Shown piece after piece: positions 7,523 through 16,168 of a stretch of 26,526 nt of DNA. The stretch is from Bacteroidota bacterium (GTDB lineage: Bacteria > Bacteroidota > Bacteroidia > Bacteroidales > F082): the NCBI GenBank assembly GCA_002686705.1, contig NYYH01000028.1, positions 12,972-39,497 on the forward strand, read 5' to 3'. Position numbers and translations under genes: made by a program. Below the pieces are notes generated by a model. The model saw only the letters and a program-made list of their open reading frames with translations, had not been told where the DNA came from and did no database searches. Each line of letters starts with the position of its first letter. Positions within the stretch are counted from its first letter, which is position 1.

Positions 7523-8300
7523 TAATATTCTCTTCTGTTTTTTTTGCCTTTTGCCAGTAAACTTCCATTTCATCCAGACTCATATCTTCAATTTTTAGAC
7601 CATCGACGGCAGACTGGGTTTCAATATATTGAAATCTGCGAATAAACTTTTTATTTGCCTTTTCAAGGGCATCCTCCGGATTAACGTCAATGAACCTTGA
7701 ATAATTAGTTAGTGCAAAAAGTAAATCACCTAGTTCTTCTTCAATTTTATTTTTATTGGCGTTACTCTCAACTTCATGTTTAAGTTCATTGAGTTCCTCA
7801 ACTACTTTATCCCAAACATGTTCGCGTTTTTCCCATTCAAAGCCAACACCTTTTGCTTTAGCTTGTATTCGAAAGGCTTTAACAAGAGGTGGTAATGAAC
7901 TAGGAACACCCTCAAGCACAGATGTACGACCTTCTTTTAGCTTTAGTTTTTCCCAGTTATTAATTACATCTTCGGCATCAGCAACATCAACATCCCCATA
8001 AATATGAGGATGTCTGTGGATTAATTTTTCTGTGATTTTATCTAGTATGTCTTTAATATCAAAACTATTAATCTCAGAACCTAATTTAGCATAAAAAATG
8101 ATGTGTAACATTAAATCACCAAGTTCACTTTTTATGGCATCCATATCTTTATTAAGAATTGCGTCTGAAAGTTCATAAACTTCCTCGATTGTTAAATGTC
8201 GCAGACTTTCAAAAGTTTGTTCCCTATCCCAAGGGCAACCACTCCTGAGTTCATCCATTACTAAAAGAAGCTTTTCGAATGCTTGTAATTTTTCCTTCAT
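7515..8300 (-). CDS. mazG: Nucleoside triphosphate pyrophosphohydrolase MazG
   Basis: 261 aa, the normal size for the two-domain MazG. The first domain carries 'GCPWDREQTFESLRHLTIEEVYEL' elements (about 21-44) with the EExxE metal site (E39, E40, E43) and 'ELGDLM' (59-64). The second domain repeats the fold with 'EELGDLLFALTNYSRF' near 188-203. MazG hydrolyses NTPs to NMP and pyrophosphate, cleansing non-canonical nucleotides and in E. coli lowering ppGpp under starvation. The gene begins 9 bases after the receiver-protein stop and overlaps the PAP2 start by 8 bases, so it is cotranscribed and probably translationally coupled. Confidence 0.95.
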   Translation of the reverse strand: MKEKLQAFEKLLLVMDELRSGCPWDREQTFESLRHLTIEEVYELSDAILNKDMDAIKSELGDLMLHIIFYAKLGSEINSFDIKDILDKITEKLIHRHPHIYGDVDVADAEDVINNWEKLKLKEGRTSVLEGVPSSLPPLVKAFRIQAKAKGVGFEWEKREHVWDKVVEELNELKHEVESNANKNKIEEELGDLLFALTNYSRFIDVNPEDALEKANKKFIRRFQYIETQSAVDGLKIEDMSLDEMEVYWQKAKKTEENIND

Positions 8301-8309
8301 TTTATTGCT

Positions 8310-8690
8310 TTAAAGCTCAATAAAGGATATAAGCTGATCACTGGTATAAGGTTTTGAAATGTAAAGGTCGATGCCTATTTCTTTAAATTTTTCTTCATCT
8401 CCTGGCATCGCAAAAGCTGTAACGGCAATTATTCTAATCCTGGGCCATCCATTTTTCTTTTCAATCTTCCTTATCTCAATTGTTGCCTCTACTCCATTCA
8501 TTATTGGCATCTGAATGTCCATCAAAACTGCATCATATTCTTGCTTTTCAAATAACCCAACTGCTATTTTACCGTTTTCAGCAAGATCCCATGTATACCC
8601 CTTCATTTTAAGGACAGCCATAGCAAATTTTTGATTTAGCAGGTTATCTTCTACCAATAATACATGTTTTGATTTTTGCTTTGCCTTCAT
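8310..8690 (-). CDS. Single-domain (CheY-like) response regulator
   Basis: 126 aa, a receiver domain and nothing else. Acidic pocket 'VEDN' (13-16), phosphoacceptor D58 in 'LMDIQMP', T91 and K113 in 'ISKPY' are all present, so it should be phosphorylatable. The sequence is of the type usually found as the C-terminal receiver of hybrid kinases ('QMPIMNGVEATIEIRK', 'AVTAFAMPGDEEKF'). There is no output domain and no kinase gene beside it; the partner is unknown. First gene of the operon with mazG and the PAP2 gene. A near-match to the promoter box (TAACTTTC on the minus strand, about 8696-8703) precedes it. Confidence 0.92.
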   Translation of the reverse strand: MKAKQKSKHVLLVEDNLLNQKFAMAVLKMKGYTWDLAENGKIAVGLFEKQEYDAVLMDIQMPIMNGVEATIEIRKIEKKNGWPRIRIIAVTAFAMPGDEEKFKEIGIDLYISKPYTSDQLISFIEL

Positions 8691-8926
8691 TAAAGAAAGT
8701 TATCTAAAATGAGTATTGCTAAATTTGTTTTATATTTTCAGGGTGCAAGGTATTAAATTATTCTTTACGAATCATATTTAAATATATCATGAAGGATAAA
8801 TCGATTATACTCTGGAGTTTACACCACATGTTTTGAATATTAGATAACCTGCTTAATTGATTTATTGTTGTTTATAATATAAGACATAATTCTAGTCGAA
8901 TATTAATATGCAACCTTCAATATTTC

Positions 8927-8934
8927 TAACTTTG
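8927..8934 (+). promoter_or_regulatory. Bacteroidota -7 promoter box upstream of the acyl hydrolase
   Basis: TAACTTTG matches TAnnTTTG exactly, 25 bases before the proposed TTG start at 8960. It supports transcription starting near 8940 and therefore a start codon at or close to 8960. Confidence 0.5.
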
Positions 8935-8959
8935 CGACATTATCAATAAATGCACAATA

Positions 8960-10117
8960 TTGCAATCAGGAAAGTTAATATCGTTGGTTTTTTTATTTGT
9001 TTTAATTAACTGTGATTTAATTTCTCAGCCAGCAAAACCTGCGACAACCCATAATCTTACAGCAGAAATTAAACTACAATATGGATTATTGATGAGTCAC
9101 CATCTTGAGTTGGATATTTTTAGATCACATTTTCCAGCTTTTGAGATTAGTTTGCAAAAAGTTACTTATGGTAAATACAGGTGGGAGGCTGAATATAATT
9201 ATCCATTAATAGGAGTAAGTTTATGGTATTCGGGTTTGGGAGGTTTTCCTGAAATAGGTTCTGCAATAGCGGTCTATCCCACTATTAACTTTCCTCTTTT
9301 TGGAGATAAGAAGCAATCGTTGAACTTTAAATTAGGGATTGGATTAGGGTATCTTACAAATCGTTTTGACAGGCTTAAGAACTACCAAAATTTTGCTATA
9401 GGCTCTCATCTGAACATTGCGGCAAGTTTATTTTTTGAGTATAGGAATCGAATCTCGAAAATGTTAACTTTTACAACAGGTTTGGGATTAACCCATTTCT
9501 CTAATGGCACAATGAAAACTCCGAATTATGGACTCAATATTCTAACTGCATCAATAGGGATATCATCATTTTTGAGTAATCCAAACCGATCGTTGAATAA
9601 AAAAATATTACCCAAGTTATACCCTTTTGAATTTGATGGAAGAAAATATCTGAGCTTTGAAATTGCAGCTGCCATGGCATATAAAGATATGAGCCAGCAG
9701 TATGGTAAGAGTTTCTTCGTTTTTGCTGCTTATACTAACATAATGGCTCGAGTTTCTTATAAAAGCAAATTCGGAATTGGATTTGATTTAACTCATGATG
9801 GTTCAGATCAACTAATCTATGAAAGAATACACGCCACTGTTCCTAGTGACCTGCATATAACAAAAATTGGAATTAACATTGCGTATGAACTTATAATGGA
9901 CCGATTATCTTTTTTGTTTAATGCCGGTACTTATTTAAGTGGAATGGAAAGGAGTGAGAGTGATTTGTACCAAAGGTTAACTCTTAAGTATTTCATTACT
10001 CCCAAGCTGTTTGCAAACATGGCTTTAAGTGCGCATCTTGGAAAAGCTGAATATGTTGGTTTCGGACTGGGTTATCAGGTTAAATTTATTTATAAACGTA
10101 AAATTAAACACGAGTGA
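8960..10117 (+). CDS. Acyloxyacyl hydrolase / PagL-like lipid A deacylase family outer-membrane protein
   Basis: 385 aa starting at TTG 8960. No ATG lies in this frame upstream; the ATG at 8950 is in another frame and stops after 19 codons. The first ~22 residues form a signal peptide (LISLVFLFVLINC...SQ). Alternating strands then build a barrel ending in 'GFGLGYQVKF'. The motif 'GLTHFSNGTMKTPNYGLN' (176-193) has the His-x-Ser pair (H179, S181) of the PagL lipid A 3-O-deacylase family, with the conserved Asn after it. PagL removes the 3-O-acyl chain of lipid A in the outer membrane. Bacterial PagL is about 170 residues; this protein has a second barrel-like half (about 225-385), as in long Bacteroidota members. 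Substrate specificity is inferred. The stop overlaps the next gene by 4 bases. Confidence 0.78.
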   Translation: MQSGKLISLVFLFVLINCDLISQPAKPATTHNLTAEIKLQYGLLMSHHLELDIFRSHFPAFEISLQKVTYGKYRWEAEYNYPLIGVSLWYSGLGGFPEIGSAIAVYPTINFPLFGDKKQSLNFKLGIGLGYLTNRFDRLKNYQNFAIGSHLNIAASLFFEYRNRISKMLTFTTGLGLTHFSNGTMKTPNYGLNILTASIGISSFLSNPNRSLNKKILPKLYPFEFDGRKYLSFEIAAAMAYKDMSQQYGKSFFVFAAYTNIMARVSYKSKFGIGFDLTHDGSDQLIYERIHATVPSDLHITKIGINIAYELIMDRLSFLFNAGTYLSGMERSESDLYQRLTLKYFITPKLFANMALSAHLGKAEYVGFGLGYQVKFIYKRKIKHE

Positions 10118-10857
10118 AAAAGCTACTGTGGTTATTAATTCTGGCTTTAGCCTCCTTTACCTCCTGCAAGAAAGGAACTATTACCGATTGCTTTTACTCA
10201 ACCGGCAAAATGAGTAATGAGGACCGCAGTATTGATAATTTTAATAGTATCTTACTTAAAGACAATGTGAATCTCATCCTTATAAAATCAGAAAATAATA
10301 GTATTAAGGTGGAGGCAGGTGCCAACCTAATTAATCAGATTAAAACAGATGTTAATGAAAAGGGTGTTCTTGTAATAAAAAATGATAACAAATGTAACTG
10401 GATTAGAAGTTATGAAAGTCCAATAACTGTTTACTTAAATTATATTGATATTGATTCAATTGAGTACCGTTCAATCGGAGATATTAATACGTTGGATACA
10501 TTGTTTACAGATACGCTTTGGTTAAGTATTAATGAAGGTGCAGGAAAAATAAATCTGGAATTAAATGTTTTAAGATTGTATTGTGCATTACATTACGGAA
10601 CTGCAGATATAGTCCTTAGTGGAAAAAGCGGTTTATCTTTTGTTTATTCCGCAAGCTTTGGTTTAATCGATATGATTAATATGGAAACAAGTAGCATGTA
10701 TGTAAACAACCGAAGTAGCAACGATATTTATTTAACTGCAACTACACATTTAGGTGCTACAATCGAAAATATTGGAAATATTTATTACGCTGGTAATCCT
10801 TTAACAGTTGATTTAAATAGAATAGGCTCAGGTGAACTAATTAAGATTACTGAATAG
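10114..10857 (+). CDS. GIN-domain (DUF2807) lipoprotein
   Basis: 247 aa starting at GTG 10114, inside the GTGA overlap with the preceding stop, which implies translational coupling. Lipoprotein signal with lipobox 'SFTSC' (C18). The rest matches the head-GIN/DUF2807 pattern: 'RSIDNFNSILLKDNVNLILIKSENNSI' followed by repetitive short beta strands that likely form a right-handed beta helix. The family is sometimes called putative autotransporter adhesin head domain; no biochemical role is firmly known. Location next to an outer-membrane lipid A enzyme suggests an envelope role. It converges on proS with a 21-base gap. Confidence 0.82.
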   Translation: MKKLLWLLILALASFTSCKKGTITDCFYSTGKMSNEDRSIDNFNSILLKDNVNLILIKSENNSIKVEAGANLINQIKTDVNEKGVLVIKNDNKCNWIRSYESPITVYLNYIDIDSIEYRSIGDINTLDTLFTDTLWLSINEGAGKINLELNVLRLYCALHYGTADIVLSGKSGLSFVYSASFGLIDMINMETSSMYVNNRSSNDIYLTATTHLGATIENIGNIYYAGNPLTVDLNRIGSGELIKITE

Positions 10858-10878
10858 TGCAACCGTTTACCTGAAATC

Positions 10879-12348
10879 TTAGTAAGCTTTGGCAAATACC
10901 ACTCTTTGTATGGATGGATTACCGGTTAAAATACACTTACCTTTTTCCTGTTTTTCGTCGATAGGAATTATTCTGATAGTAGCTTTTGTTTTATCCTTTA
11001 TAATCATTTCTGTTTCTGAGGTGCCATCCCAGTGAGCTCTTACAAATCCTCCTTGCTTAATCCTACTGATAAACTCATCCCATGTGTCAACATTATAAGT
11101 ATTTTCATCCCTAAAAGATAAAGCCTTTTGAAATATATTGTCCTGAATCTGAATTAGTAAGTTATCGATCTTCTCACTGATATCTGTTATCTGTAACGTC
11201 TCTTTTTCAAGTGTATCTCTTCTGGCCACTTCAATTGTATTGTTTTCAAGGTCTCGCATACCAATTGCAAGACGAATTGGAACTCCTTTCAGTTCCCATT
11301 CAGCAAATTTAAAGCCAGGTTTATGTGTATCGCGATCATCATATTTAACAGAAATATATTTTTTCTTAAGCTCCTGAATAATATTTTCTACTCTTTCGCT
11401 AATTTTAGAAAGTTGTTCTTCATTCTTAAAAATCGGTACTATTACAACTTGTATAGGTGCAATTTTAGGAGGCAATACCAGTCCATTGTCATCAGAATGA
11501 GCCATAATCAGAGCACCAATTAATCTTGTTGACATACCCCATGAAGTAGCCCATACAAACTCTTGTTTATTCTCACGTGAAACAAATTTTACATCAAATG
11601 CCTTTGCGAAATTTTGTCCCAAGAAATGAGAAGTACCAGCCTGAAGCGCTTTTCCATCTTGCATTAAGGCTTCAATGCAATACGTTTCAATTGCACCTGC
11701 AAATCTTTCATTAATAGATTTAACACCTAGTAAAACAGGAATTCCTAACCAGTTTTCTGTGAATCTTTCATAAACACCTATCATTCTTTCTGCCTCTTCA
11801 AGAGCTTCACTTTCCGTGGTGTGGGCGGTATGTCCTTCTTGCCATAAAAATTCTGCAGTACGTAGAAACAATCTTGTCCGCATCTCCCATCTTACAACAT
11901 TTGCCCATTGATTAATTAATAATGGTAAATCTCGATACGACTGAACCCATTTCCTAAAGGTGTCCCAAATAATTGTTTCTGATGTTGGTCTAACAATTAA
12001 TTCCTCTTCTAATTTTGCATCTGCATCAACAACTATTTCTCCTTTTTCATTGGTTTTTAAACGGTAGTGAGTTACAACTGCACATTCTTTCGCAAATCCT
12101 TCAACATGAGAAGCTTCTCTACTAAAAAATGATTTAGGAATAAATAATGGAAAGTAAGCATTTTGATGACCTGTTTCTTTGAACATGCCATCAAGAACTG
12201 ATTGCATTTTTTCCCAAATAGCATAACCGTAGGGTTTTATAACCATTGAACCGCGTACCGCAGAGTTCTCTGCAAGGTCAGCTTTTATTACTAAATCATT
12301 ATACCACTGAGAGTAATTTTCTTTTCTGGATGTTAATTGTTTCGCCAT
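10879..12348 (-). CDS. proS: Prolyl-tRNA synthetase (archaeal/eukaryote-like type without INS domain)
   Basis: 489 aa, the size of the short class II ProRS lacking the bacterial editing insertion. Class II elements are clear: '[12 protein letters not shown]' (120-131) and motif 2 '[22 protein letters not shown]' (153-174). Next come the anticodon-binding domain (about 285-390) and the C-terminal domain ending '[18 protein letters not shown]' with the terminal Tyr typical of this type. Only one Cys of the zinc cluster of archaeal relatives remains. It charges tRNA-Pro in the cytoplasm. It is divergent from the low-complexity lipoprotein gene. Confidence 0.97.
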   Translation of the reverse strand: MAKQLTSRKENYSQWYNDLVIKADLAENSAVRGSMVIKPYGYAIWEKMQSVLDGMFKETGHQNAYFPLFIPKSFFSREASHVEGFAKECAVVTHYRLKTNEKGEIVVDADAKLEEELIVRPTSETIIWDTFRKWVQSYRDLPLLINQWANVVRWEMRTRLFLRTAEFLWQEGHTAHTTESEALEEAERMIGVYERFTENWLGIPVLLGVKSINERFAGAIETYCIEALMQDGKALQAGTSHFLGQNFAKAFDVKFVSRENKQEFVWATSWGMSTRLIGALIMAHSDDNGLVLPPKIAPIQVVIVPIFKNEEQLSKISERVENIIQELKKKYISVKYDDRDTHKPGFKFAEWELKGVPIRLAIGMRDLENNTIEVARRDTLEKETLQITDISEKIDNLLIQIQDNIFQKALSFRDENTYNVDTWDEFISRIKQGGFVRAHWDGTSETEMIIKDKTKATIRIIPIDEKQEKGKCILTGNPSIQRVVFAKAY

Positions 12349-12352
12349 TATT

Positions 12353-12360
12353 TAAGTTTG
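12353..12360 (+). promoter_or_regulatory. Bacteroidota -7 promoter box upstream of the low-complexity lipoprotein
   Basis: TAAGTTTG matches TAnnTTTG, starting 5 bases beyond the proS start codon. Transcription would begin near 12367. Compatible with the start at 12433 (leader about 66 bases). Confidence 0.4.
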
Positions 12361-12432
12361 GTACAGTATTTGCATTTTTTAAGTAAACCGCAAAATTAAA
12401 CAATGTTTACAATTGCACAACATATCGTTAAA

Positions 12433-13857
12433 ATGGAAACTCTAAAATTTTATTATCGCTACCTTGTATTTATATTAATTGTTGTTGGATTAGGGTCATG
12501 TTCAAGTACGAGCAATCTGCCAGCTGATGATGTTTATTATTCTTCAAAAGCTAAAAATCCAACTCAGTATAACTACGATGATTTTAAAAAGAATGCTCAA
12601 AATCATTCTGATAACAATGTCGATAAAGGTAAGTACTCGGGTGAATATGATTCGGACTATTCAACGGATGTTGGTGCAGCTGCAGTAACAGGTAATGTAA
12701 CTGATAGTGTAGATAATTCAGAATACGAATTTATTGACGAATATTATGATTCCGATTACGCTTCACGGATCAACAGGTTTAATGATAACGGAAGTAGCGA
12801 TGATTATTATGATGAAAGTTATACAAGCAGTGGATGTTGTTCAAGCCCTAACTTTTCATTAAGTTTTGGAATGGGTATGGGATATGGTTGGGGCATGGGC
12901 TTTAACTACGGCTGGCCATATTATAGCTGGGGATATCCGTATTATGGATGGGGATATCCGTATTACGGATGGGGATACCCTTATTACGGAAGCTATTGGG
13001 CAGGTTATAATAATGGTTATTGGAATGGGTACAGAGATGGATATTATAATGGAGGAGGTGGTTACTATCCAGGGGGCTATTATCCTGATTACGGTTATAC
13101 AGCAGCATATAGTCCTCGTGGAAGAGGTGCTGGAGGCAGTTCAATTCCTAGGTCTGGTGGACGATCAGGAAATATTTCAAGCTCAGGTGCCAAAATGCTA
13201 AGTGATGACGAAAATGTACTTGCACGAAGTGGTAGTCTGGCAGGCGGTACAGCTTCAGTAGTAAAATCTGGAGATAATTCAGAAACGTTAAGCCCTAAAA
13301 GCAGAACTGAAAGTGCAAAGCGTAGCCCTATTGAAGCAAGGAAACAATCTGAACCAACTAAATTGAGGAAACCTGGACAAGAAATGCAGAGTGATCCATC
13401 TAAGGCAGCAATGCGCCCATCAAAACAGACTTCAAAACGTGCAACACAACGGAGCAAAACACCCAGGTATCAAAAACCAAAGTCGTACGAAAGTTTACCT
13501 TCAAGGCAACCTCGAACAAGTAAAGAATATGTAAGACAGGCAAAGCCTAATAGTAAAACAAAAACTACACGAAGTGCCAATACTTTTAACAGGTCGTTAA
13601 AACAAAATAGTTCGAGAAGTAATTATTCAGCTCCGAGAACTAACTCATCCTCCAGAAATAGTAGCGTAAAAACGCGCACAAAATCAGCACCTAAGAGTTA
13701 TCGGGCACCAACAACAAGAAGTAACTCTTCGAAAAGTTACAGTAAACCTACAAGGAGTTACAGCTCACCATCAAAAAGTAGTAGTTCTGGTGGTGGTAGA
13801 AGTAGCAGTTCAGGAGGAGGATCTTCGACCTCAAGAAGTAGTGGTGGAAGAAGATAA
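12433..13857 (+). CDS. Low-complexity Tyr/Gly- and Ser/Arg-rich lipoprotein
   Basis: 474 aa from ATG 12433, chosen over the in-frame ATG at 12403 because it places a short basic region directly before the hydrophobic core and lipobox 'GLGSC' (C23). Residues about 25-125 are Asp/Tyr/Ser-rich. A central Tyr/Trp/Gly stretch holds three copies of the heptad WGYPYYG and looks like an aromatic, possibly amyloid- or adhesive-like segment. From about residue 225 to the end the protein is Ser/Arg/Lys/Pro-rich and basic, ending in Gly/Ser blocks and 'GGRR'. No catalytic domain is visible. A surface or periplasmic structural lipoprotein is likely; the precise role is unknown. Codon use and both flanking genes look ordinary for the segment. 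Confidence 0.82.
   Translation: METLKFYYRYLVFILIVVGLGSCSSTSNLPADDVYYSSKAKNPTQYNYDDFKKNAQNHSDNNVDKGKYSGEYDSDYSTDVGAAAVTGNVTDSVDNSEYEFIDEYYDSDYASRINRFNDNGSSDDYYDESYTSSGCCSSPNFSLSFGMGMGYGWGMGFNYGWPYYSWGYPYYGWGYPYYGWGYPYYGSYWAGYNNGYWNGYRDGYYNGGGGYYPGGYYPDYGYTAAYSPRGRGAGGSSIPRSGGRSGNISSSGAKMLSDDENVLARSGSLAGGTASVVKSGDNSETLSPKSRTESAKRSPIEARKQSEPTKLRKPGQEMQSDPSKAAMRPSKQTSKRATQRSKTPRYQKPKSYESLPSRQPRTSKEYVRQAKPNSKTKTTRSANTFNRSLKQNSSRSNYSAPRTNSSSRNSSVKTRTKSAPKSYRAPTTRSNSSKSYSKPTRSYSSPSKSSSSGGGRSSSSGGGSSTSRSSGGRR
12928..12990 (+). repeat. Three tandem 21-bp units encoding WGYPYYG
   Basis: Units start at 12928, 12949 and 12970; each encodes Trp-Gly-Tyr-Pro-Tyr-Tyr-Gly, with only synonymous third-base differences between copies. 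Near-identity of DNA suggests recent duplication or slippage; copy number may vary between strains. Confidence 0.9.
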
Positions 13858-13895
13858 ATTTCGTTAATTGATTCAATAATTTATTTTGAAGTTAC

Positions 13896-13922
13896 GGTTT
13901 ACAGAATTTTAATAAGTAAACC
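13896..13922 (+). terminator. Hairpin after the lipoprotein gene
   Basis: GGTTTAC (13896-13902) pairs with GTAAACC (13916-13922) across a 13-base loop, 38 bases after the stop. No T-tract follows, so termination is uncertain; it could also be an operator for the next gene. Confidence 0.35.
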
Positions 13923-14019
13923 AAATCATTAAGTTCCTGTTTAGTTCATATAATATAGACTAGACTTTCATGAAGCATGTCTTATTAATAAAAAGATAAA
14001 TAAATAATAAGTTATAAAA

Positions 14020-15474
14020 ATGAAGAAATATATTATAATATCAGTTGTAGTGTTTATGTCGCTAACTTCTTTCGCCCAGTACGCTGACGATGCACTACGG
14101 TTCTCTCAAATTTATTATCAGGGAACTGCACGAAGTATGGCTGTAGGTGGAGCTTTTGGTGCTCTAGGAGCTGATTTTTCTACTGCGAGTACGAACCCGG
14201 CTGGCATGGGCCTTTTTAGAACAGGTGAGTTTATAATTACACCCGAAGTAGCCAATAGAAATGTATCTTCTGTGTATAATGGCAGCTTATCTGAAAGTTC
14301 TAGAGCTATATTTGATTTAAGTAATCTTGGGTATGTTATAGTAAAGCCTTTAGGTAAAGGAAGTAATTGGAAATTTTTTCAGTTTGGTATGGGTATGAAC
14401 AGACTTAATAATTATAATGCATCACTTTATATGCAGGGGGAAAATACAATCAATTCAAAATTGGATGTTTATAAAGAACTGGCTGATGGGACGCTATACA
14501 GTGATCTCGAAAATGACGATCCATATGAACTTTATCCTGCATGGTATCTTTATCTGATTGATACTCTACCAGGTACAACTGATCTTTATTCTACTGCTGT
14601 TCCTTTCGGAGGTGTATTACAACAGCAACAGGTAATTTCGCGTGGATCTAAAAATGAATGGTTATTCTCGTTTTCTGGAAATTATAATGATTTCCTTTAT
14701 TTTGGAGCGTCAATCGGTTTACCTTACATAAGATATTTCAGAGAATCATCATATGCTGAATTTGATGTTAAGGATACAATACCAAATTTTAATAACTGGA
14801 GTGTAACTGAGAACCTTACTACAACCGGTTGGGGGATTAATTTAAAACTTGGGGTAATAGTTACACCATTTGATTGGCTGCGAATTGGTGGAGCATTTCA
14901 CACACCATCATATTATTGGAGTATGAGTGATACATGGTTTTACACAACAACTGCTGATTTTGGATCAGGATTTTCTGATTCATATTCATCCATCGTGGGT
15001 AATTTCGACTATCATCTATCAACACCTTTACGAGCCATTGGAAGCACAGCTTTCTTAATTGGTTCACATGGATTTATCTCCGGTGAATATGAATATGCTA
15101 ATTATTCAACTGCAAAGTTTACAGCCAGGAATTATAACTATTCTAAGGATAATCAAGAGATTAAATCTGTTTTCAAATCAACACACAATTTTAGAGCTGG
15201 AACTGAATGGAGATTCTCTAACTTTAGTTTTAGAGGCGGATATGCTCTCTACGGCAGCCCATATAACGATAAAATTAATGATGGCAAACGAACAATGTAT
15301 TCAGGTGGTGTAGGATACAAAACCCGAATGTATGCAGTTGATTTTGCTTATGTGTACTCGGTAATGAATGAAGATTATTACATGTACACAACCGAAAATA
15401 TTTCAACAAATCCGGTGCAAAACAAGTTTACAACTCAATCGTTTGTATTATCATTTAAATACTTTATAAACTGA
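14020..15474 (+). CDS. OmpP1/FadL-family outer-membrane transport protein
   Basis: 484 aa. Signal peptide at 1-19 (cleavage after 'TSFA'). The conserved FadL N-terminal signature follows: 'YQGTARSMAVGGAFGALGADFSTASTNPAGMGLFRTGEF' (about 34-72), including the NPAG element. The rest is a 14-strand-type barrel with aromatic girdles, ending in 'SFKYFIN'. Family members move hydrophobic compounds such as long-chain fatty acids across the outer membrane; Bacteroidota members are often labelled hemin receptor or TodX-like. The substrate cannot be given. It is a single gene, convergent with the carbonic-anhydrase-like gene. Confidence 0.9.
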   Translation: MKKYIIISVVVFMSLTSFAQYADDALRFSQIYYQGTARSMAVGGAFGALGADFSTASTNPAGMGLFRTGEFIITPEVANRNVSSVYNGSLSESSRAIFDLSNLGYVIVKPLGKGSNWKFFQFGMGMNRLNNYNASLYMQGENTINSKLDVYKELADGTLYSDLENDDPYELYPAWYLYLIDTLPGTTDLYSTAVPFGGVLQQQQVISRGSKNEWLFSFSGNYNDFLYFGASIGLPYIRYFRESSYAEFDVKDTIPNFNNWSVTENLTTTGWGINLKLGVIVTPFDWLRIGGAFHTPSYYWSMSDTWFYTTTADFGSGFSDSYSSIVGNFDYHLSTPLRAIGSTAFLIGSHGFISGEYEYANYSTAKFTARNYNYSKDNQEIKSVFKSTHNFRAGTEWRFSNFSFRGGYALYGSPYNDKINDGKRTMYSGGVGYKTRMYAVDFAYVYSVMNEDYYMYTTENISTNPVQNKFTTQSFVLSFKYFIN

Positions 15475-15496
15475 TTGTTAGATTTAAAGTGAAATA

Positions 15497-15516
15497 AGGT
15501 TTATGGTCTTAAACCT
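15497..15516. terminator. Hairpin between convergent FadL-like and hexapeptide-repeat genes
   Basis: AGGTTTA (15497-15503) pairs with TAAACCT (15510-15516) over a 6-base loop, 22 bases past one stop and 29 from the other. Position suggests a bidirectional terminator; there is no strong T-tract on either strand. Confidence 0.45.
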
Positions 15517-15545
15517 AGTGTGATTACTTGAATAATGTTCAAAGT

Positions 15546-16067
15546 TTATTTATCATCATCATACCAGCTAGCATACATATTGTAGTTATTTGATATACGA
15601 TTTATTTCACCTTCAAGTAGCTCAGTGTCAACCGTTTTTATAAGTCTTGCAGGCACACCTGCATATAAACTGCCAGATTTAATAATTGTATTCTTTGAAA
15701 CAACAGCCCCGGCAGCAATCATTGAATTACTTTCCACAACAACTCCATCCATCAAAATTGCTCCCATTCCAACTAATACGTTGTTGTGAATTGTACAACC
15801 ATGAATTATTGCCGAATGTGCAATTGATACATTATCACCAATGTTTACCGGAGCTTTTTGATATGTGCAGTGTATCACAACATTATCCTGAATGTTTACA
15901 TTATTACCTATTCGAATATAGTGCACATCACCACGTACAACTGAATTAAACCAAATGCTACAATCATTGCCAATAATTACGTCACCGGTTAATGTTGCAT
16001 TATCGGCAATAAAGCAATTAGCTCCCCATTTTGGCAATACTCCTTTTACTGATTTTATTGTTGCCAT
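15546..16067 (-). CDS. Gamma-carbonic-anhydrase-like hexapeptide-repeat protein (YrdA/PaaY type)
   Basis: 173 aa. A left-handed beta-helix of hexapeptide repeats spans about 10-150, with short helix at the C-terminus. The three metal-binding His of the family are present at H66, H84 and H89 in 'NIQDNVVIHC', 'SIAHSAIIHGCTI'. The typical 'LVGMGAILMDG' and 'GVPARLI' follow. Trimeric members bind zinc or iron; many YrdA-type proteins show weak or no carbonic anhydrase activity, so the activity is uncertain. Cytoplasmic, no signal peptide. Stands alone on the minus strand. Confidence 0.92.
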   Translation of the reverse strand: MATIKSVKGVLPKWGANCFIADNATLTGDVIIGNDCSIWFNSVVRGDVHYIRIGNNVNIQDNVVIHCTYQKAPVNIGDNVSIAHSAIIHGCTIHNNVLVGMGAILMDGVVVESNSMIAAGAVVSKNTIIKSGSLYAGVPARLIKTVDTELLEGEINRISNNYNMYASWYDDDK

Positions 16068-16168
16068 AATTCATTGATTCTTTTAATAATTGCTTCTTAT
16101 AGAGTATTGATCAGGAAAACTTAAAACAATTCTGAAGTATAATTAGTAATTGTCAATTTTACAATACA

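Noticed and set aside
7523..7573. Upstream ATG that would extend the PAP2 protein by 17 residues.
   Set aside because: The extension is wholly inside mazG, is very basic and displaces the signal segment; the 8-base overlap start at 7522 is the usual operon form.
13095..13457. Long open frames opposite and in other frames of the low-complexity lipoprotein gene (12866-13201 plus, 12902-13144 minus, 13095-13457 minus).
   Set aside because: They follow from the repetitive composition of the lipoprotein gene and encode no recognisable domain; they have no separate start signals.
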